DNA of 63,028 nucleotides from Candidatus Methanogaster sp. (lineage in GTDB: Archaea; Halobacteriota; Methanosarcinia; Methanosarcinales; Methanogasteraceae): positions 62,517 to 125,544 of the forward strand of contig PQXF01000002.1 in assembly GCA_003194445.1 (NCBI GenBank), read 5' to 3'. The notes under the pieces were generated by a model, which did no database searches, was not told the DNA's origin, and saw only the letters and a list, made by a program, of their open reading frames with translations. Made by a program: the position numbers and the translations under genes. The first letter of the stretch is position 1. The number at the start of each line of letters is the position of its first letter. This document shows positions 26,640 through 37,185 of this stretch, one piece after another.

Positions 26640-29300
26640 ATGGAACTGAATTCCCAAACTATGCCAGATACGGATGTCCCATCGATCCTCGAACGGTTGC
26701 AGTCAAGTACATCAGGATTGACCGAAGAGGAAGCAGGCAGGCGACGTTCCAGATATGGGCGAAACGAACTGAAGAAAACTAAAAAGGCAACACCTCTGAA
26801 GATATTTGCACGTCAGTTTCTTGATTTTATGCTTCTTTTGCTCATTGTTGCAGCAATTGTTTCTTTCTTGATCGGTGAGCACATCGATGGTTTTGTGATC
26901 ACAGGATTCGTTATATTCAATTCGGTACTCGGTTTTGTCCAGGAGTATCGTGCTGAACGCGCGCTTGAAGCGCTGAAGTCCATGATTGCGCCACAGGCGC
27001 GTGTGATACGGGATGGTAGCGAGAAGATGGTGGATGCCGCGGAACTTGTGCCCGGTGACCTGATACTGCTCGCAGCAGGGGATCGGGTGCAGGCGGATTG
27101 CATAATCGTCGAAGGAGAACTGCGGATGGATGAGTCCATGCTCACAGGGGAGTCGCAGATAGTGAATCGCAGTGCCGCACACACAGTCCATGCAGGCACC
27201 ATCGTGACCCATGGACGGGGGACCTGTGTGGTCACTGAGACCGGGATGAAGACATCATTTGGCAGGATTGCTGCAATGGTGCAGGCAGAGGAACGAGAGA
27301 CCCCACTCCAGAAACGGTTGGCGCAGCTTGCAAAATACCTCGGGATCGGTGCGCTCACAATCTGCATCATCGTCTTTATCACTGGAATCATGAGAGGGAT
27401 TTTGGCAGGCGAGATGTTCCTTGCCGCAGTCAGTCTTGCTGTTGCAGCAGTTCCGGAGGGGCTACCTGCTGTGGTCACGATCACGCTTGCACTTGGTGTG
27501 CAGCGCATGGTCAGGAAGAATGCGATCACCAGGAAACTGCAGGCTGTCGAGACGCTCGGCTGCGCAACCGTGATCTGCACCGATAAGACCGGAACGCTCA
27601 CCCGAAACGAGATGACTGTGCGGAAGATATACACAGATAGCACATCAATCGAGGTCACGGGCGAAGGGTATGCGCCATTCGGAGAATTCAGGTCGGAAAA
27701 AGAGATAAATAAAGATTCTCTACGATTTTTGCTTCAGATAGGAACATTGTGCAATGATTCCTCGCTTATGCAGGATGGAGAAGGAGATTGGAAGATTCTT
27801 GGCGATCCGACAGAAGGTTCTCTGGTGGTTGTGGCAGCAAAGGCAGACATTGACAGACAGGAACTCGCAGGCAGGTATCCGCGGGTTTCCGAAGTTCCGT
27901 TTGACTCCGATCGTAAATACATGACCACCATCCACAGCATCCATGATAACTCTACGATGGAGGGTTCTGCGTATCTGGCATGTGTTAAAGGTGCGCTTGA
28001 TTCGATTCTTGGAATGTGCGGTCATATCTACAAAGATGGTGAAGTCGTCCGGATGGAGGCAAGTGATCTCGATGCGATCCAGCAGACTCATCAGGAGATG
28101 ACTACATACGCGCTTCGTGTGCTCGCACTCGCATACAAGCCGCTTGATGATATTGATGAGATAACAGAACAGCGCGAGCGAGATCTGGTGTTTGCCGGTT
28201 TGGTCGGGATGATCGATCCGCCGCGTGCCGGCATCAAGGGGGCGATCAATACATGCAAAGATGCGGGCATCACCACGATCATGATCACAGGCGATCACAA
28301 AGATACTGCAGGAGCTATTGCGCTTGATCTCGGCATCATCGAACCGGAACATCCTGAAAAAATAGCAACTGGAGACGACCTGGATGCCGGAACCGGAAAG
28401 GATGCGCTTGTGTATGCGAGAACCTCACCCGCGCATAAAGTCCGGATCATATCAGCGCTTCAGAGTCAGGGCGAGATCGTGGCAATGACCGGCGATGGTG
28501 TGAACGATGCACCAGCGCTCAAGATGGCAGACATCGGGGTTGCGATGGGGGTCACAGGAACAGATGTGGCAAAGGAGGCGTCAGACATGGTGCTAGCGGA
28601 TGATAACTTTGTCTCGATCGTACGTGCGGTCGAAGAGGGGCGGGGGATCTATGATAACATTAAGAAGTTTCTCAGGTTCCAGTTATCCACCAATGTCGGC
28701 GCGATTCTGCTCATTTTTATCGGACTGCTCATCGGGCTTCCGCTGCCGCTTGCACCGCTGCAGATACTGTTCATCAATCTGCTGATGGATGGTCCGCCTG
28801 CGCTCTCGCTCTCAATGGAGCCATATCACCAGACCATGAACCGCCCCCCAAGAGATCCTGATGAGCCGATAATAACAAAGGGTATGCTGAAGTTCATTTT
28901 TGGTGCAGGAATGGTGATGTTTATCGGCACAATTCTTGTATTCACGTATGCATTGCAGGAATATGTACTACAGGAGGATTCTGTGGAACATGCACGCACG
29001 CTTGCATTCACCACCTTTGTCTTCTTCCAGTTGTTCAATGCGTTCAACTGCCGTTCGGATCGGTATCCACTGACCAGAATCGGGGTGTTCTCGAACCGTT
29101 ATCTGATCGGTGCGGTTCTGTTGTGCGCTCTGTTGCAGTTGTGCATTCTGTACGTCCCGTTTTTGCAGCTACTATTTGGTACCGTTCCGCTGGTGGGCGT
29201 GCATGACTGGATCATTGTGCTTTCTGTGTCTGCAATGGTCTTCGTGATTGTTGAGGGGTATAAGATAATTCGAACTCACACTCGAAGGACAGATGATTAA
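26640..29300 (+). CDS. P-type cation-transporting ATPase (P2A, calcium-type)
   Basis: This 886-residue membrane pump has the N-terminal cation-ATPase domain ([19 protein letters not shown]), the dephosphorylation loop MLTGES and the M4 ion motif AAVPEGLP. The phosphorylated aspartate is in [10 protein letters not shown] near residue 315, followed by the hinge [14 protein letters not shown] and six C-terminal membrane segments. The PEGLP motif and the P2A layout point to Ca2+ or Mn2+ export; plant/yeast-like proton pumps are a less likely alternative. The gene is single, 20 bp after the broken phosphoesterase gene. Confidence 0.9.
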   Translation: MELNSQTMPDTDVPSILERLQSSTSGLTEEEAGRRRSRYGRNELKKTKKATPLKIFARQFLDFMLLLLIVAAIVSFLIGEHIDGFVITGFVIFNSVLGFVQEYRAERALEALKSMIAPQARVIRDGSEKMVDAAELVPGDLILLAAGDRVQADCIIVEGELRMDESMLTGESQIVNRSAAHTVHAGTIVTHGRGTCVVTETGMKTSFGRIAAMVQAEERETPLQKRLAQLAKYLGIGALTICIIVFITGIMRGILAGEMFLAAVSLAVAAVPEGLPAVVTITLALGVQRMVRKNAITRKLQAVETLGCATVICTDKTGTLTRNEMTVRKIYTDSTSIEVTGEGYAPFGEFRSEKEINKDSLRFLLQIGTLCNDSSLMQDGEGDWKILGDPTEGSLVVVAAKADIDRQELAGRYPRVSEVPFDSDRKYMTTIHSIHDNSTMEGSAYLACVKGALDSILGMCGHIYKDGEVVRMEASDLDAIQQTHQEMTTYALRVLALAYKPLDDIDEITEQRERDLVFAGLVGMIDPPRAGIKGAINTCKDAGITTIMITGDHKDTAGAIALDLGIIEPEHPEKIATGDDLDAGTGKDALVYARTSPAHKVRIISALQSQGEIVAMTGDGVNDAPALKMADIGVAMGVTGTDVAKEASDMVLADDNFVSIVRAVEEGRGIYDNIKKFLRFQLSTNVGAILLIFIGLLIGLPLPLAPLQILFINLLMDGPPALSLSMEPYHQTMNRPPRDPDEPIITKGMLKFIFGAGMVMFIGTILVFTYALQEYVLQEDSVEHARTLAFTTFVFFQLFNAFNCRSDRYPLTRIGVFSNRYLIGAVLLCALLQLCILYVPFLQLLFGTVPLVGVHDWIIVLSVSAMVFVIVEGYKIIRTHTRRTDD

Positions 29301-29523
29301 ACATCAGACAGAGAAGCATCAGCAGATGAAGAACACGGCTGACTGCAAACGTGTTGATATCATCCGGTTAAGTAATGGTTGAGTAATCGCCCAATCTATC
29401 TGGCACCACTTTGCCCGAGGGGATCGGGGTGCCTCTGATAATGACATACAATGACATTGTTGTGGATCGGCATCTTCTCCCGAAACGGAGATCTATGCGC
29501 CGCGCCAATTCGTGTCATCTCAG
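29301..29523. other. Intergenic region without a recognisable gene
   Basis: No start codon with a ribosome site and no RNA gene is seen. The reverse strand keeps a frame with VIIRGTPIPSGKVVPDRLGD that looks protein-like but has no recognisable family; it could be more wreckage from the amidohydrolase neighbourhood. Confidence 0.3.
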
Positions 29524-29655
29524 ACCGCCTGCCGCACACACAACCTCTCCGCCCACAATCGTGCGTGCAACAACCGGAAGCTCCATCCGTTCAGAGACGA
29601 CCAGCAGATCTGCCTGTTTCCCGATCTCGATTGACCCGGTTGTAGTATTGGAGCC
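29524..29655 (-). pseudogene. C-terminal stub of an amidohydrolase
   Basis: The frame GSIEIGKQADLLVVSERMELP followed by VVARTIVGGEVVCAAGG is the classic end of metal-dependent amidohydrolases (dihydroorotase, PhnM and relatives): a G.I..GK.ADL block before a final V..T.V.GE.V. Only about 40 residues remain and no catalytic domain is upstream, where the metallophosphoesterase gene begins instead. Confidence 0.6.
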
Positions 29656-29659
29656 CCCA

Positions 29660-30397
29660 TCATGGTGGCATAACCCGGTCAACAACCAGTTCCTGCTCAC
29701 CACCCGGAAGCACCCTGTAGATCCGCAGATCCTCTTCATCAATTTCTATCAGGTTGTAGCACTGCGTCGTCCTCGCCTTGATCTTGTTTGAGCACGCTGT
29801 TCCCGCATTTGCCACAAACATATCATTCAGCCGCCAGACCCAGGGAACATGCCTGTGCCCGCAGAGCACGAGATCAACACCACAACCATCGAGCAGTTCA
29901 AGCACATCGCCTGAATCAACAGGAATCTGCTCCTCCCTGCCGGTCATCGGAACCGGGATCAGGTGGTGGTGGAGCGCGAAGACCTTGAAATCGTCCGTCT
30001 CAAAACTCTTCGCAATCCAGTTATACAGGTCCCTGCCGACATGCCCGTCATCGATGTCGGGCTGGGACGAATCCACTCCGACGACCGTGACGCCATCAAA
30101 GGAATGGCATGAGGTGCGTGCTCCGAAGAAATCTTCGAAGAACAGGTACCCGACGTTTCTCGAATCGTGATTTCCAGGGATGATCACCTTATTTTTGCAA
30201 TCGATCCACTCTATCACCTCTTTTGCACCCTCAAACTCAGGATGGGCGCCGTTCTGGGTCAGATCTCCTGTAACGACCACGACATCCGGAGCGATCTCGC
30301 CTATGCTGTCTGCCACCTTTCCGGCAACATCAGGAAGAAGGTGGGCGTCTGATACGTGGATATCTGAAAGGTGCACGATCCGTAGCACGTAAGTCAC
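29660..30397 (-). CDS. Calcineurin-like metallophosphoesterase
   Basis: The protein has a complete two-metal phosphoesterase core: LSDIHVSD (DxH), VVTGDLTQNG (GDxxQNG), IIPGNHDSRN (GNHD), FALHHHLIPV and VLCGHRHVPW (GHxH). The 245 residues suit Icc/CpdA-like phosphodiesterases, which act on cyclic nucleotides or other phosphodiesters; the substrate here is unknown. The GTG start at 30397 overlaps the stop of the PstS-like gene (GTGA), so the two are co-translated, hinting at phosphate metabolism. Confidence 0.88.
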   Translation of the reverse strand: MTYVLRIVHLSDIHVSDAHLLPDVAGKVADSIGEIAPDVVVVTGDLTQNGAHPEFEGAKEVIEWIDCKNKVIIPGNHDSRNVGYLFFEDFFGARTSCHSFDGVTVVGVDSSQPDIDDGHVGRDLYNWIAKSFETDDFKVFALHHHLIPVPMTGREEQIPVDSGDVLELLDGCGVDLVLCGHRHVPWVWRLNDMFVANAGTACSNKIKARTTQCYNLIEIDEEDLRIYRVLPGGEQELVVDRVMPP

Positions 30398-31275
30398 CCC
30401 GAGACCGGTATGAAGCGCACATCAGAAACGATTTCCTGCCCATTTTCTGAGAGTACAAAGTCGAGGAACGCCTGCTCATCCGCGTCCGGAGCCCCGTCTG
30501 TGATCATCCATAGCGTCCTTGAGATCGCATAATCACCGCTTCGGATATTCTCGATTGTGGGCTCGGTGTCATCGAGGCTAACCGCCCTGATATCGGAGTT
30601 GACATACCCGAGAGACAGAAATCCTATGGCATCTTTATTTCCGGCAACGGTCGTCCGCGTCTTGCCATTTGAGTCCTGGATGATCGCATTGGCAGTAATC
30701 TCCTCTTTGGTGGGCGCAAGAACCACTTGCTCGAAGCAATCCCTCGTCCCCGAACCTTCCTCTCTGGAGACCACCATGATCTCTGCGTCCTCGTAGCCCA
30801 CATCCTTCCAGTTCGTGATCTTGCCGGTGTAGATGCCCTGGAGCTGTTCTATCGTGAGATCGCTGACCCGGTTGGAGGGGTGGATGACGATGGCTACGCC
30901 ATCCTTTGCAATACCATGCGTCACAAGATCGGGGTAGCTCGCCTTCTCAGAGTCTTTCAGGTCTCGAGACGCGGTCCCGATATCCGCGATGCCGTCCGCA
31001 ACCGCCTTTACGCCGAGCGAGGATCCGCCGCCAGATGGATAAATTTTGTCGCCCGGATTATTTTCCATGAATACGCGTGCGCACTCATCTACTATCGGAA
31101 GAACCGTTGTCGATCCCGTGACTCGCAGTTCTATTGCGTGTTCCTGTGTGCCGGCGTCTTTGTTTCCGATACAACCTGATCCAAGCAGTGATGCCGTGAT
31201 TACTGCGATCAGGAGCGTTGCCACGACCGTACGTGACAAAAATCTTCGCGATGTGTGTGGTTTTTCCATTGGCAT
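30394..31275 (-). CDS. pstS: PstS-like phosphate-binding lipoprotein
   Basis: This is a 293-residue periplasmic-type binding protein. A twin basic stretch and hydrophobic segment end in the lipobox LLGSGC (Cys 35), so it is anchored outside the membrane. TGSTTVLPIVDECA and PSGGGSSLGVKAV are PstS phosphate-loop blocks; EEGSGTRDCFE provides the SGTR block. The permease and ATPase genes (pstCAB) are not adjacent, so uptake would need partners elsewhere. The region upstream (31276-31400) is very AT-rich and should hold the promoter. Confidence 0.85.
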   Translation of the reverse strand: MPMEKPHTSRRFLSRTVVATLLIAVITASLLGSGCIGNKDAGTQEHAIELRVTGSTTVLPIVDECARVFMENNPGDKIYPSGGGSSLGVKAVADGIADIGTASRDLKDSEKASYPDLVTHGIAKDGVAIVIHPSNRVSDLTIEQLQGIYTGKITNWKDVGYEDAEIMVVSREEGSGTRDCFEQVVLAPTKEEITANAIIQDSNGKTRTTVAGNKDAIGFLSLGYVNSDIRAVSLDDTEPTIENIRSGDYAISRTLWMITDGAPDADEQAFLDFVLSENGQEIVSDVRFIPVSG

Positions 31276-31582
31276 ATCACCGCGATAGTGTGTGCAACCA
31301 CCGCATATATAGTTTTTCCCAAGAAATATATAGATATTATATACTTTATATAGCTTGTGTGTATAGTACGGATTCCGTTAAGAAAATTTATTGCAACTAA
31401 CATCTGTGTCATCGATGGCGACAGGTGTGTGTAGTCGCCTCAACCGTTGTCGATCTTGTGGGGATGCAGGAAGGGCGCGGGGTATGAGCGGGTTATGAGA
31501 TACCTGTGATAGCTGCTGTCTGCCCACATACCGTGAACGGTCACTGATAATCGTTTCCCGTACCTTGAATCCTCACAAATCC
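31276..31582. other. AT-rich intergenic region with the pstS promoter
   Basis: Read on the reverse strand, runs such as TATATAAAGTATATAATAT lie 30-80 bp upstream of pstS and offer several TATA boxes. No gene or RNA is recognised between here and the moeA stop. Confidence 0.4.
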
Positions 31583-32713
31583 TCACAGCACCCAAACATC
31601 GACTTCGCCCTCAGTCAGTGTCTCCTCCTCTCCGATTGCGACAATTCCATCCGCACATCCAATCGACGTGATCAGACTGGATCCCTTAAACGTCGGATAT
31701 GCAACCCCGTCCACCAGTTTAACCGGGAGATAGCGGCGCATCCCATACTCCGAGACTGCCGCCTCTAACAATCTTGCACGTCTTACGTCCCCTGCCCTCG
31801 CAAACGGCAGATGCGCCATCCGCCGGATTATCGGAGGCAGAAATACATGTCCACATACCAGACAGGACGTTACATTCCCTGGCATGCAGAGAATCGGTTT
31901 TTCATCTACCACGCCCGCGAGCATCGGCATGCCCGGACGCATTTTAACTCGGTGAAAGAGCACATCCCCAAGCTCCGAGACGACAATTGGCAGGAGGTCT
32001 TTCTTCCCGGATGAGATGCCTCCGGACGTTATAATGAAATCATACTCCGCTGCCTCCTTTATTTTCTGTTTTATGCGATAAATATCATCGGTCACGGTTC
32101 CCATGAAAACCGGCAAGCCTCCGGACTGTGCAACGATTGCTGAAAGCGTCATCGAGTTCACATCATTGATCCTGGCAAGTTCGTCGCCTGTGGAGATGAT
32201 CGCAACATCGGGCGCATCATACACCTGCACGTTCTTGATACCCAGTGCTGCAAGGATTCCGATATTCCGGTCATTTACGATACACCCCTTACTCAAAACA
32301 ACCTCTTCGCGCTTTATATCGCAACCCCTCTCTGAGATGTGCGATTCCTTTCCGGGCTCATAAATTATCACGTCGTCGCCGATCTTCTCTGTATTTTCTA
32401 CCGGAACAACGAGATTTGCTCCATCCGGGATATTTGCTCCGGTTGCAACCCACGAGCACTCACCCTTGCCGATGGTAACGTCCCTGTCGCCTCCAGCGTG
32501 CATCTCTCCGACCAGCTTAAACCTCCTGCCACCAAGATCTCGGTCCCTGATCGCATATCCGTCCATATCTGACCTGTCAAAAGACGGAACATCGATCCCT
32601 GAAATGATATCCTCTGCCAGAACACGTCCGAACGAATCTTTTAACTCCACATAAGTTCTTCGATCAAGAGAGAAGCGGTTCAAAATCTCTGTCGCATCAT
32701 CAACTGTTATCAT
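31583..32713 (-). CDS. moeA: Molybdopterin molybdenumtransferase
   Basis: MoeA inserts molybdate or tungstate into adenylylated molybdopterin. The 376 residues contain SFDRSDMDGYAIRDRDL near residue 50, GANIPDGANLVVPVE, the MoCF-biosynthesis block ISTGDEL and ITSGGISSGKKDLLPIV, and KMRPGMPML. The C-terminal domain IV follows. I use the ATG at 32713; a GTG four codons upstream inside the proB stop region is also possible. It is the last gene of a proA-proB-moeA run. In this window it would serve the tungsten-type aldehyde oxidoreductase. Confidence 0.93.
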   Translation of the reverse strand: MITVDDATEILNRFSLDRRTYVELKDSFGRVLAEDIISGIDVPSFDRSDMDGYAIRDRDLGGRRFKLVGEMHAGGDRDVTIGKGECSWVATGANIPDGANLVVPVENTEKIGDDVIIYEPGKESHISERGCDIKREEVVLSKGCIVNDRNIGILAALGIKNVQVYDAPDVAIISTGDELARINDVNSMTLSAIVAQSGGLPVFMGTVTDDIYRIKQKIKEAAEYDFIITSGGISSGKKDLLPIVVSELGDVLFHRVKMRPGMPMLAGVVDEKPILCMPGNVTSCLVCGHVFLPPIIRRMAHLPFARAGDVRRARLLEAAVSEYGMRRYLPVKLVDGVAYPTFKGSSLITSIGCADGIVAIGEEETLTEGEVDVWVL

Positions 32714-32715
32714 GA

Positions 32716-33510
32716 TTAATCGCACCTCCCACGAAAGAGCGTCCCCAGTTCCTCGCCCTTGATAATCCTCCTGATCACGCCATCCTCACGCCCATTTGCG
32801 ATCACGAGATCACAACCAGCGCCCATGCAGACCCTTGCGGCATCGATCTTCGTTTTCATCCCGCCAACAGCGAGTCCGGATCCGGTCATTCCTGCCATCG
32901 CCTCGATCTCCGGTGTTATCTCGGTAACCGTCCCGATCAACCTTGCACCATCGTTATCTCTTGGATCACCATCGTACAAGCCATCGACATCGGTCAGGAG
33001 TATCAGAAGACCTGCGCCTGCATCAACCGAGACCATTGCGGAGAGACTGTCGTTATCGCCAAACGCCCCCGCGATCTCGTCTGTCGCAACGACATCGTTC
33101 TCATTGATGATCGGTGTTGCGCCCAACCGCAGGAGTTCGCGTATCCCATTTCTAAGGTTTTTGTGCTTCGACTCATCCTTGAAATCGCCATAAGTGAGGA
33201 GGATCTGGGCAACAATACCGCCGTAGTGCTCGAAAGCCCGATGATATACCTCCATAACCTTACTCTGCCCGATCGCAGCGCAAACCTGCCGAAGGACAAT
33301 TTCTGACGGTCTTTTCGGAAGCGAAAGTTCAGTGCACCCGAGCCCGATCGCGCCGGATGTGACGACGATAAACTCCATTCCCTGTCCCTTGAGTTCGGAT
33401 ATCTGCTCTGCGATGCTCTCGATCAGCACGTAGTTGAGACCGCCGCCCTCATTTGCAAGTGTGTTCGTCCCGACCTTGACAACAACCCGATCCGTTCGAA
33501 GTGTCCTCAT
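32716..33510 (-). CDS. proB: Glutamate 5-kinase, short form
   Basis: The enzyme phosphorylates glutamate at the gamma carboxyl, the first step of proline synthesis. VVVKVGTNTL at the N-terminus, VVTSGAIGLG near residue 50, INENDVVATDEI and TDVDGLYDGDPR are the amino-acid-kinase signature blocks. At 264 residues it lacks the C-terminal PUA domain of bacterial ProB. The gene follows proA by 20 bp. Confidence 0.94.
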   Translation of the reverse strand: MRTLRTDRVVVKVGTNTLANEGGGLNYVLIESIAEQISELKGQGMEFIVVTSGAIGLGCTELSLPKRPSEIVLRQVCAAIGQSKVMEVYHRAFEHYGGIVAQILLTYGDFKDESKHKNLRNGIRELLRLGATPIINENDVVATDEIAGAFGDNDSLSAMVSVDAGAGLLILLTDVDGLYDGDPRDNDGARLIGTVTEITPEIEAMAGMTGSGLAVGGMKTKIDAARVCMGAGCDLVIANGREDGVIRRIIKGEELGTLFRGRCD

Positions 33511-33530
33511 AACTCACATCACTCCATGCC

Positions 33531-34820
33531 TTACACCACTTGCGCCACCTGTCGGTGGGTGAACTGCTTGGTACCATCCGCGTAATCGGCAACGATCTGC
33601 CCGGCCCCGATCAGCTTGTACTTGTAGATCCTAAGCCCCTCAAGTCCGACAGGACCGCGAGAGTGAATCTTGCCAGTCGATATCCCTACTTCAGAACCAA
33701 GCCCGTACCGAAACCCGTCCGCAAACCTTGTTGAGCAGTTCCACATCACCGATGATGAGTCAACCCCTTCCATAAAGCGCTCAGCAGTCCTTTCATCAGA
33801 TGTTACGATCGCATCGGTGTGGTGACTGCCGTACCGGTTTATATGATCGATTGCGTCCCCTGCCGAGTCAAGGATTCGAATCGAGAGGATGAGGTCGTTG
33901 TACTCGGTTATCCAGTCCTCATCAGATGCCGGATTGCACCCGAGCACCGCCCTCGCCCGCTCATCGCCCCGCAACTCGACGCCCTCGGCATCATACCGCG
34001 TCCCAACCATTGATAAGAACTCGTCAGCAACATCCGTGTGGACAAGAAGTGTTTCTATCGCATTGCAGACCGCGGCATACTGGCACTTCGAATCAAGTGC
34101 GATATCAGCCGCCATATCAAGATCAGCGTCTTTGTCTACATAAACATGGCATATCCCATCCGAATGCCCGAGTACCGGGATCTTCGTGTTCTCCTGGATG
34201 TATCTCACAAGTGCATTCGATCCTCTCGGGATCATGAGATCGATGTGGCTGTCGAGTTTCAGAAGCTCACGCACATCCTCCCTCGTCTCGACAAGCTGGA
34301 TTGAGTCTTCGAATATCGCATCCTCTTCGATCGCATCTTTTATCAGGTTAAACAGCATCCGATTACTTCTTTTGGCTTCAGATCCACCCTTCAGCACGAC
34401 CGCATTCCCTGACTTGATACAGAGCGTCCCGATCTGAACGAGCGCATCGGGTCGTGACTCAAAGATCACGCCTATGAGACCGATCGGGGTCGAGACTTTG
34501 TAAAGCGTGAGCGACTCGTCGAGTTCGGTTGCAGAGAGAACCTTTCCAACCGGATCGACAAGTCCAATCACCGATTTCACGCCTTCGATCATCTCATCGA
34601 TCTTTGTATTATCGAGTTTGAGTCTTTTGATGAGCGCCGGTGCGAGGTTTGCTTTCTCTGCATCATCTACGTCCTTTGCATTCACCCTTTCGATCTCATC
34701 CCGGTGCTCATCCAGATTACGAGCCACACGTGCAAGTGCACTGTTCTTTGCCTCCGTTGTTGCGGACGTAAGTCCAAGTGCCGCCTCTTCTGCCAGTATT
34801 ACCTGCTCTTCTATTGTCAT
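33531..34820 (-). CDS. proA: Gamma-glutamyl phosphate reductase
   Basis: This NADPH-dependent enzyme reduces gamma-glutamyl phosphate to the semialdehyde, step two of proline synthesis. The 429 residues have the aldehyde-dehydrogenase fold, with IGVIFESRPDALVQI, VVLKGGSEAKRSNR, the catalytic cysteine in AAVCNAIETLLVH and the closing NCSTRFADG and GLGSEVGISTGKIHSRGP. It is first in the operon proA-proB-moeA; proC is absent here. Confidence 0.95.
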   Translation of the reverse strand: MTIEEQVILAEEAALGLTSATTEAKNSALARVARNLDEHRDEIERVNAKDVDDAEKANLAPALIKRLKLDNTKIDEMIEGVKSVIGLVDPVGKVLSATELDESLTLYKVSTPIGLIGVIFESRPDALVQIGTLCIKSGNAVVLKGGSEAKRSNRMLFNLIKDAIEEDAIFEDSIQLVETREDVRELLKLDSHIDLMIPRGSNALVRYIQENTKIPVLGHSDGICHVYVDKDADLDMAADIALDSKCQYAAVCNAIETLLVHTDVADEFLSMVGTRYDAEGVELRGDERARAVLGCNPASDEDWITEYNDLILSIRILDSAGDAIDHINRYGSHHTDAIVTSDERTAERFMEGVDSSSVMWNCSTRFADGFRYGLGSEVGISTGKIHSRGPVGLEGLRIYKYKLIGAGQIVADYADGTKQFTHRQVAQVV

Positions 34821-34888
34821 CGTTTTAGTCCTCCGTCGATCATATCATGCCCGATCATCGCCCCGTCCTTGCCTTATATAGCAGCCTC

Positions 34889-36823
34889 TTATCCAATCTT
34901 AAATGTTGCTATGTGCAACAGTTCGATCAGTTTCTCACACATCCGTATTCCACGTTCTTTCTGTTCTTCAACACCGCGCATCATCCGCAGTGCAGCCAGA
35001 TTCTCTTCTACAACTGGCAGAATCTCGTCCTTTGTGATCGGCTCTGCTGCTTTGAATGAACTGTACACCACCTCAAGTTTTCCGATCAAGATTTCGGACT
35101 CTGCGTATCTGTCGTTGCAGTATTTCTCGAACTCACTGATCAGCCGGAAGGAATTGGTAAAATTCTGCATGATCTCAAGATTATCCGGATTTTTCAAATT
35201 CTCCACCATCTGCGAGGCGAGAACATCTGGCGACTCGAGGAACATGTTTTTAAAGTCACCATACTTACACGCATAGGTGAATCGCTTCTCCTTAATCGAC
35301 ACTTCTACCTGCGGCGACTTTCCGAGTTTAACGACTCCGAAAACCCCAAATTCCATCTTGAGCGCGTCTTCGCACCGGATGTCGATCTTGAAGTACATCG
35401 ACCGTCTACCGCCATTTGCCGGAATGCTCACGCCGAGTTCGGGCGGGACTGCGACCACGCACACATTTCTATTGGTGTCTGTATCAAAATCGCTCTTCAC
35501 GATGCGAACACGTTTTTCATCGATGTGCGCTTCGGTGATCGTGAGAGCTTGCTCGGTATAGAGCGCGATGTTCCATTCGGTAACCGGATGATCTGTGTGA
35601 TTCACTATTTTCAGCAAAAACCAGTAGATATTCGGATTGTTGCCTTCGATCCACCGTTTGATTCGTGGAAGCTCTCCGTACTCGTCCGGTTTTCCTGCAC
35701 CCCAGACAAAGTCTTTGATGCTTGGATCCCAGACCGTGCGGAGTGTGGTGAACTGATCGATGGGGGTGGGGACGGCAGTCGAGCGCGGGATTGGTTCGGA
35801 TGGCGGAATCGGTTGAGTTCGTTCTGGTTTTGGTTCTGGTTTTGGTTCTGGTTTTGGTTCTGGTTCCGTCTCTATCGATGTGGGTTCCGGGGGTGTTGGC
35901 CGAGTATGTTTGGCTGCGGCGGATTCCAGTCGTTTTTTCTTGCGGGAGGTGATCACGAATACGAGTGCGATGAGGATGATGGCTGCGGCGGCAAGGAGAT
36001 ATGTGGGCGGGATTTGTTGCGCTGGAAGGACGGTCATGTTCGTGCTTGCGAATACGCTTGCCCAGTTATCGTTTTCGTCACGGAGGCATGTCCACACCCT
36101 CGCCTGATTGTATGTTTCATTGACCGGATAGACCTTCAGGTTGAAAGTAGCCTCGTCACTGCCGGAGATCATCCGCTCTATATCATCTGCCAGGCGATCC
36201 TTGTCTATCTTGGATTTCTCCAGACTCGCAGCCAGTTTCCAGCCATCAGGTACGTTGCTCCAGCCAATCGTAACTTCCAGATCCTCGCCGCCATGGACCG
36301 ACGATGGGGCGTCGAGTAGGTATACCGATGGGGACGATGCGGGTATCGTGATCGTGAAGCGTTCCCTGAAAAACTCATACGGATCGCCGCCGGGCGCATT
36401 TGGCACACCATCACTCAACTGTACCGACTCCCCATCTGCATGAAGATACAGTGCTGACAGTTCGATCTCCCCGCCTCCGGGATTCGTGGCTATTATCTCG
36501 AGTTCATCGCCGGGCAGTGCTGAAAACGTTATCGGATCCCCCCTCCAGCTTGCACGTCCGTCAGGTGTGGCGTATCCGTCATCGTCTATGAACACGGTTC
36601 CTTCGTTCACTTTCACTTCCAGATCGTCATCGACCACAAGAGGCGTCTCTGGCGATGGACTGGCTGAAATCGTGTAATCTATGAGGGGGGTGCGTTCGTC
36701 TGCGGCTACAATGTTTGGGGCAAGGATGTAAAGAAGTAGCACGGCTGCGAGTGTGGCGTGATACTGTGATCTTGTGGATGGTAATGCCGTAACACGGTGA
36801 TTCGTTGTTTTTATCGTGCTCAT
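34889..36823 (-). CDS. Membrane-anchored protein with extracellular beta-rich region and conserved cytoplasmic domain
   Basis: I do not recognise the family. The 644-residue protein has a signal peptide (ATLAAVLLLYILAP) and an outside region of about 240 residues that looks like beta-sandwich domains (VFLDAPSS-like repeats, Asn/Thr rich). One transmembrane helix near residue 285 (YLLAAAAIILIALVFVI) precedes RKKKR. A Pro/Glu/Lys linker follows with the repeat EPKPEPKPEPKPE, then a 300-residue domain starting FTTLRTVWDPSIKDFVW. That domain recurs at 41561-42645. It ends in a helical part with EKYCNDRYAESE. The PP2C phosphatase and coiled-coil genes upstream suggest a surface sensor or scaffold in a phospho-signalling set. 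Confidence 0.7.
   Translation of the reverse strand: MSTIKTTNHRVTALPSTRSQYHATLAAVLLLYILAPNIVAADERTPLIDYTISASPSPETPLVVDDDLEVKVNEGTVFIDDDGYATPDGRASWRGDPITFSALPGDELEIIATNPGGGEIELSALYLHADGESVQLSDGVPNAPGGDPYEFFRERFTITIPASSPSVYLLDAPSSVHGGEDLEVTIGWSNVPDGWKLAASLEKSKIDKDRLADDIERMISGSDEATFNLKVYPVNETYNQARVWTCLRDENDNWASVFASTNMTVLPAQQIPPTYLLAAAAIILIALVFVITSRKKKRLESAAAKHTRPTPPEPTSIETEPEPKPEPKPEPKPERTQPIPPSEPIPRSTAVPTPIDQFTTLRTVWDPSIKDFVWGAGKPDEYGELPRIKRWIEGNNPNIYWFLLKIVNHTDHPVTEWNIALYTEQALTITEAHIDEKRVRIVKSDFDTDTNRNVCVVAVPPELGVSIPANGGRRSMYFKIDIRCEDALKMEFGVFGVVKLGKSPQVEVSIKEKRFTYACKYGDFKNMFLESPDVLASQMVENLKNPDNLEIMQNFTNSFRLISEFEKYCNDRYAESEILIGKLEVVYSSFKAAEPITKDEILPVVEENLAALRMMRGVEEQKERGIRMCEKLIELLHIATFKIG
35818..35868 (-). 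repeat. 12-bp tandem repeat in the 644-aa gene
   Basis: The forward strand shows GGTTTTGGTTCT repeated about four times; on the coding strand it encodes the EPKP linker between membrane helix and cytoplasmic domain. Copy number could vary by slippage without a frameshift. Confidence 0.85.
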
Positions 36824-36956
36824 TTCATCGCCCCGTCATCGCTGTTTCTGTTTCCCCGGGCATGCCGTCCCAACAACTCCGGCATCAATTCTGCGCATCC
36901 CCGATCACCTTCTCAATCCTATCGACAAAGTGTTCCACCGCAGTCAGCATCCCACG

Positions 36957-37184
36957 TCACCTCGCTCCACTAACCTCTCGCTTCACACTCTTTGCGCCAT
37001 CAAAGACCTCTTGCAGACTGAAACCAGCGGTCTTCTCCCGAAGTTCTCTTGTTGCATCTCCGAGTCTCGGAGTGATGACCTGAAGGTAGATCAGGTACTC
37101 TTCCGTGTTTAATTCCTTTTTTAGTATGGTAAATGTCTTTTCCATAACTTCTGCGCTTTTTTCAATGAATATCGCTCCAGCCAT
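36957..37184 (-). CDS. Small helical protein, candidate partner of the PIN-domain protein (75 aa)
   Basis: No family is recognised. The protein looks all-helical (SAEVMEKTFTILKKELNTEE and ITPRLGDATRELREKT), acidic in the first half and basic at the end. It starts 2 bp after the stop of the PIN-domain gene, so they are a cassette; if a toxin-antitoxin pair, the order (toxin first) is reversed from standard VapBC and no DNA-binding fold is obvious. A short frame of 21 codons follows before the 644-aa gene. Confidence 0.5.
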   Translation of the reverse strand: MAGAIFIEKSAEVMEKTFTILKKELNTEEYLIYLQVITPRLGDATRELREKTAGFSLQEVFDGAKSVKREVSGAR

Positions 37185-37185
37185 T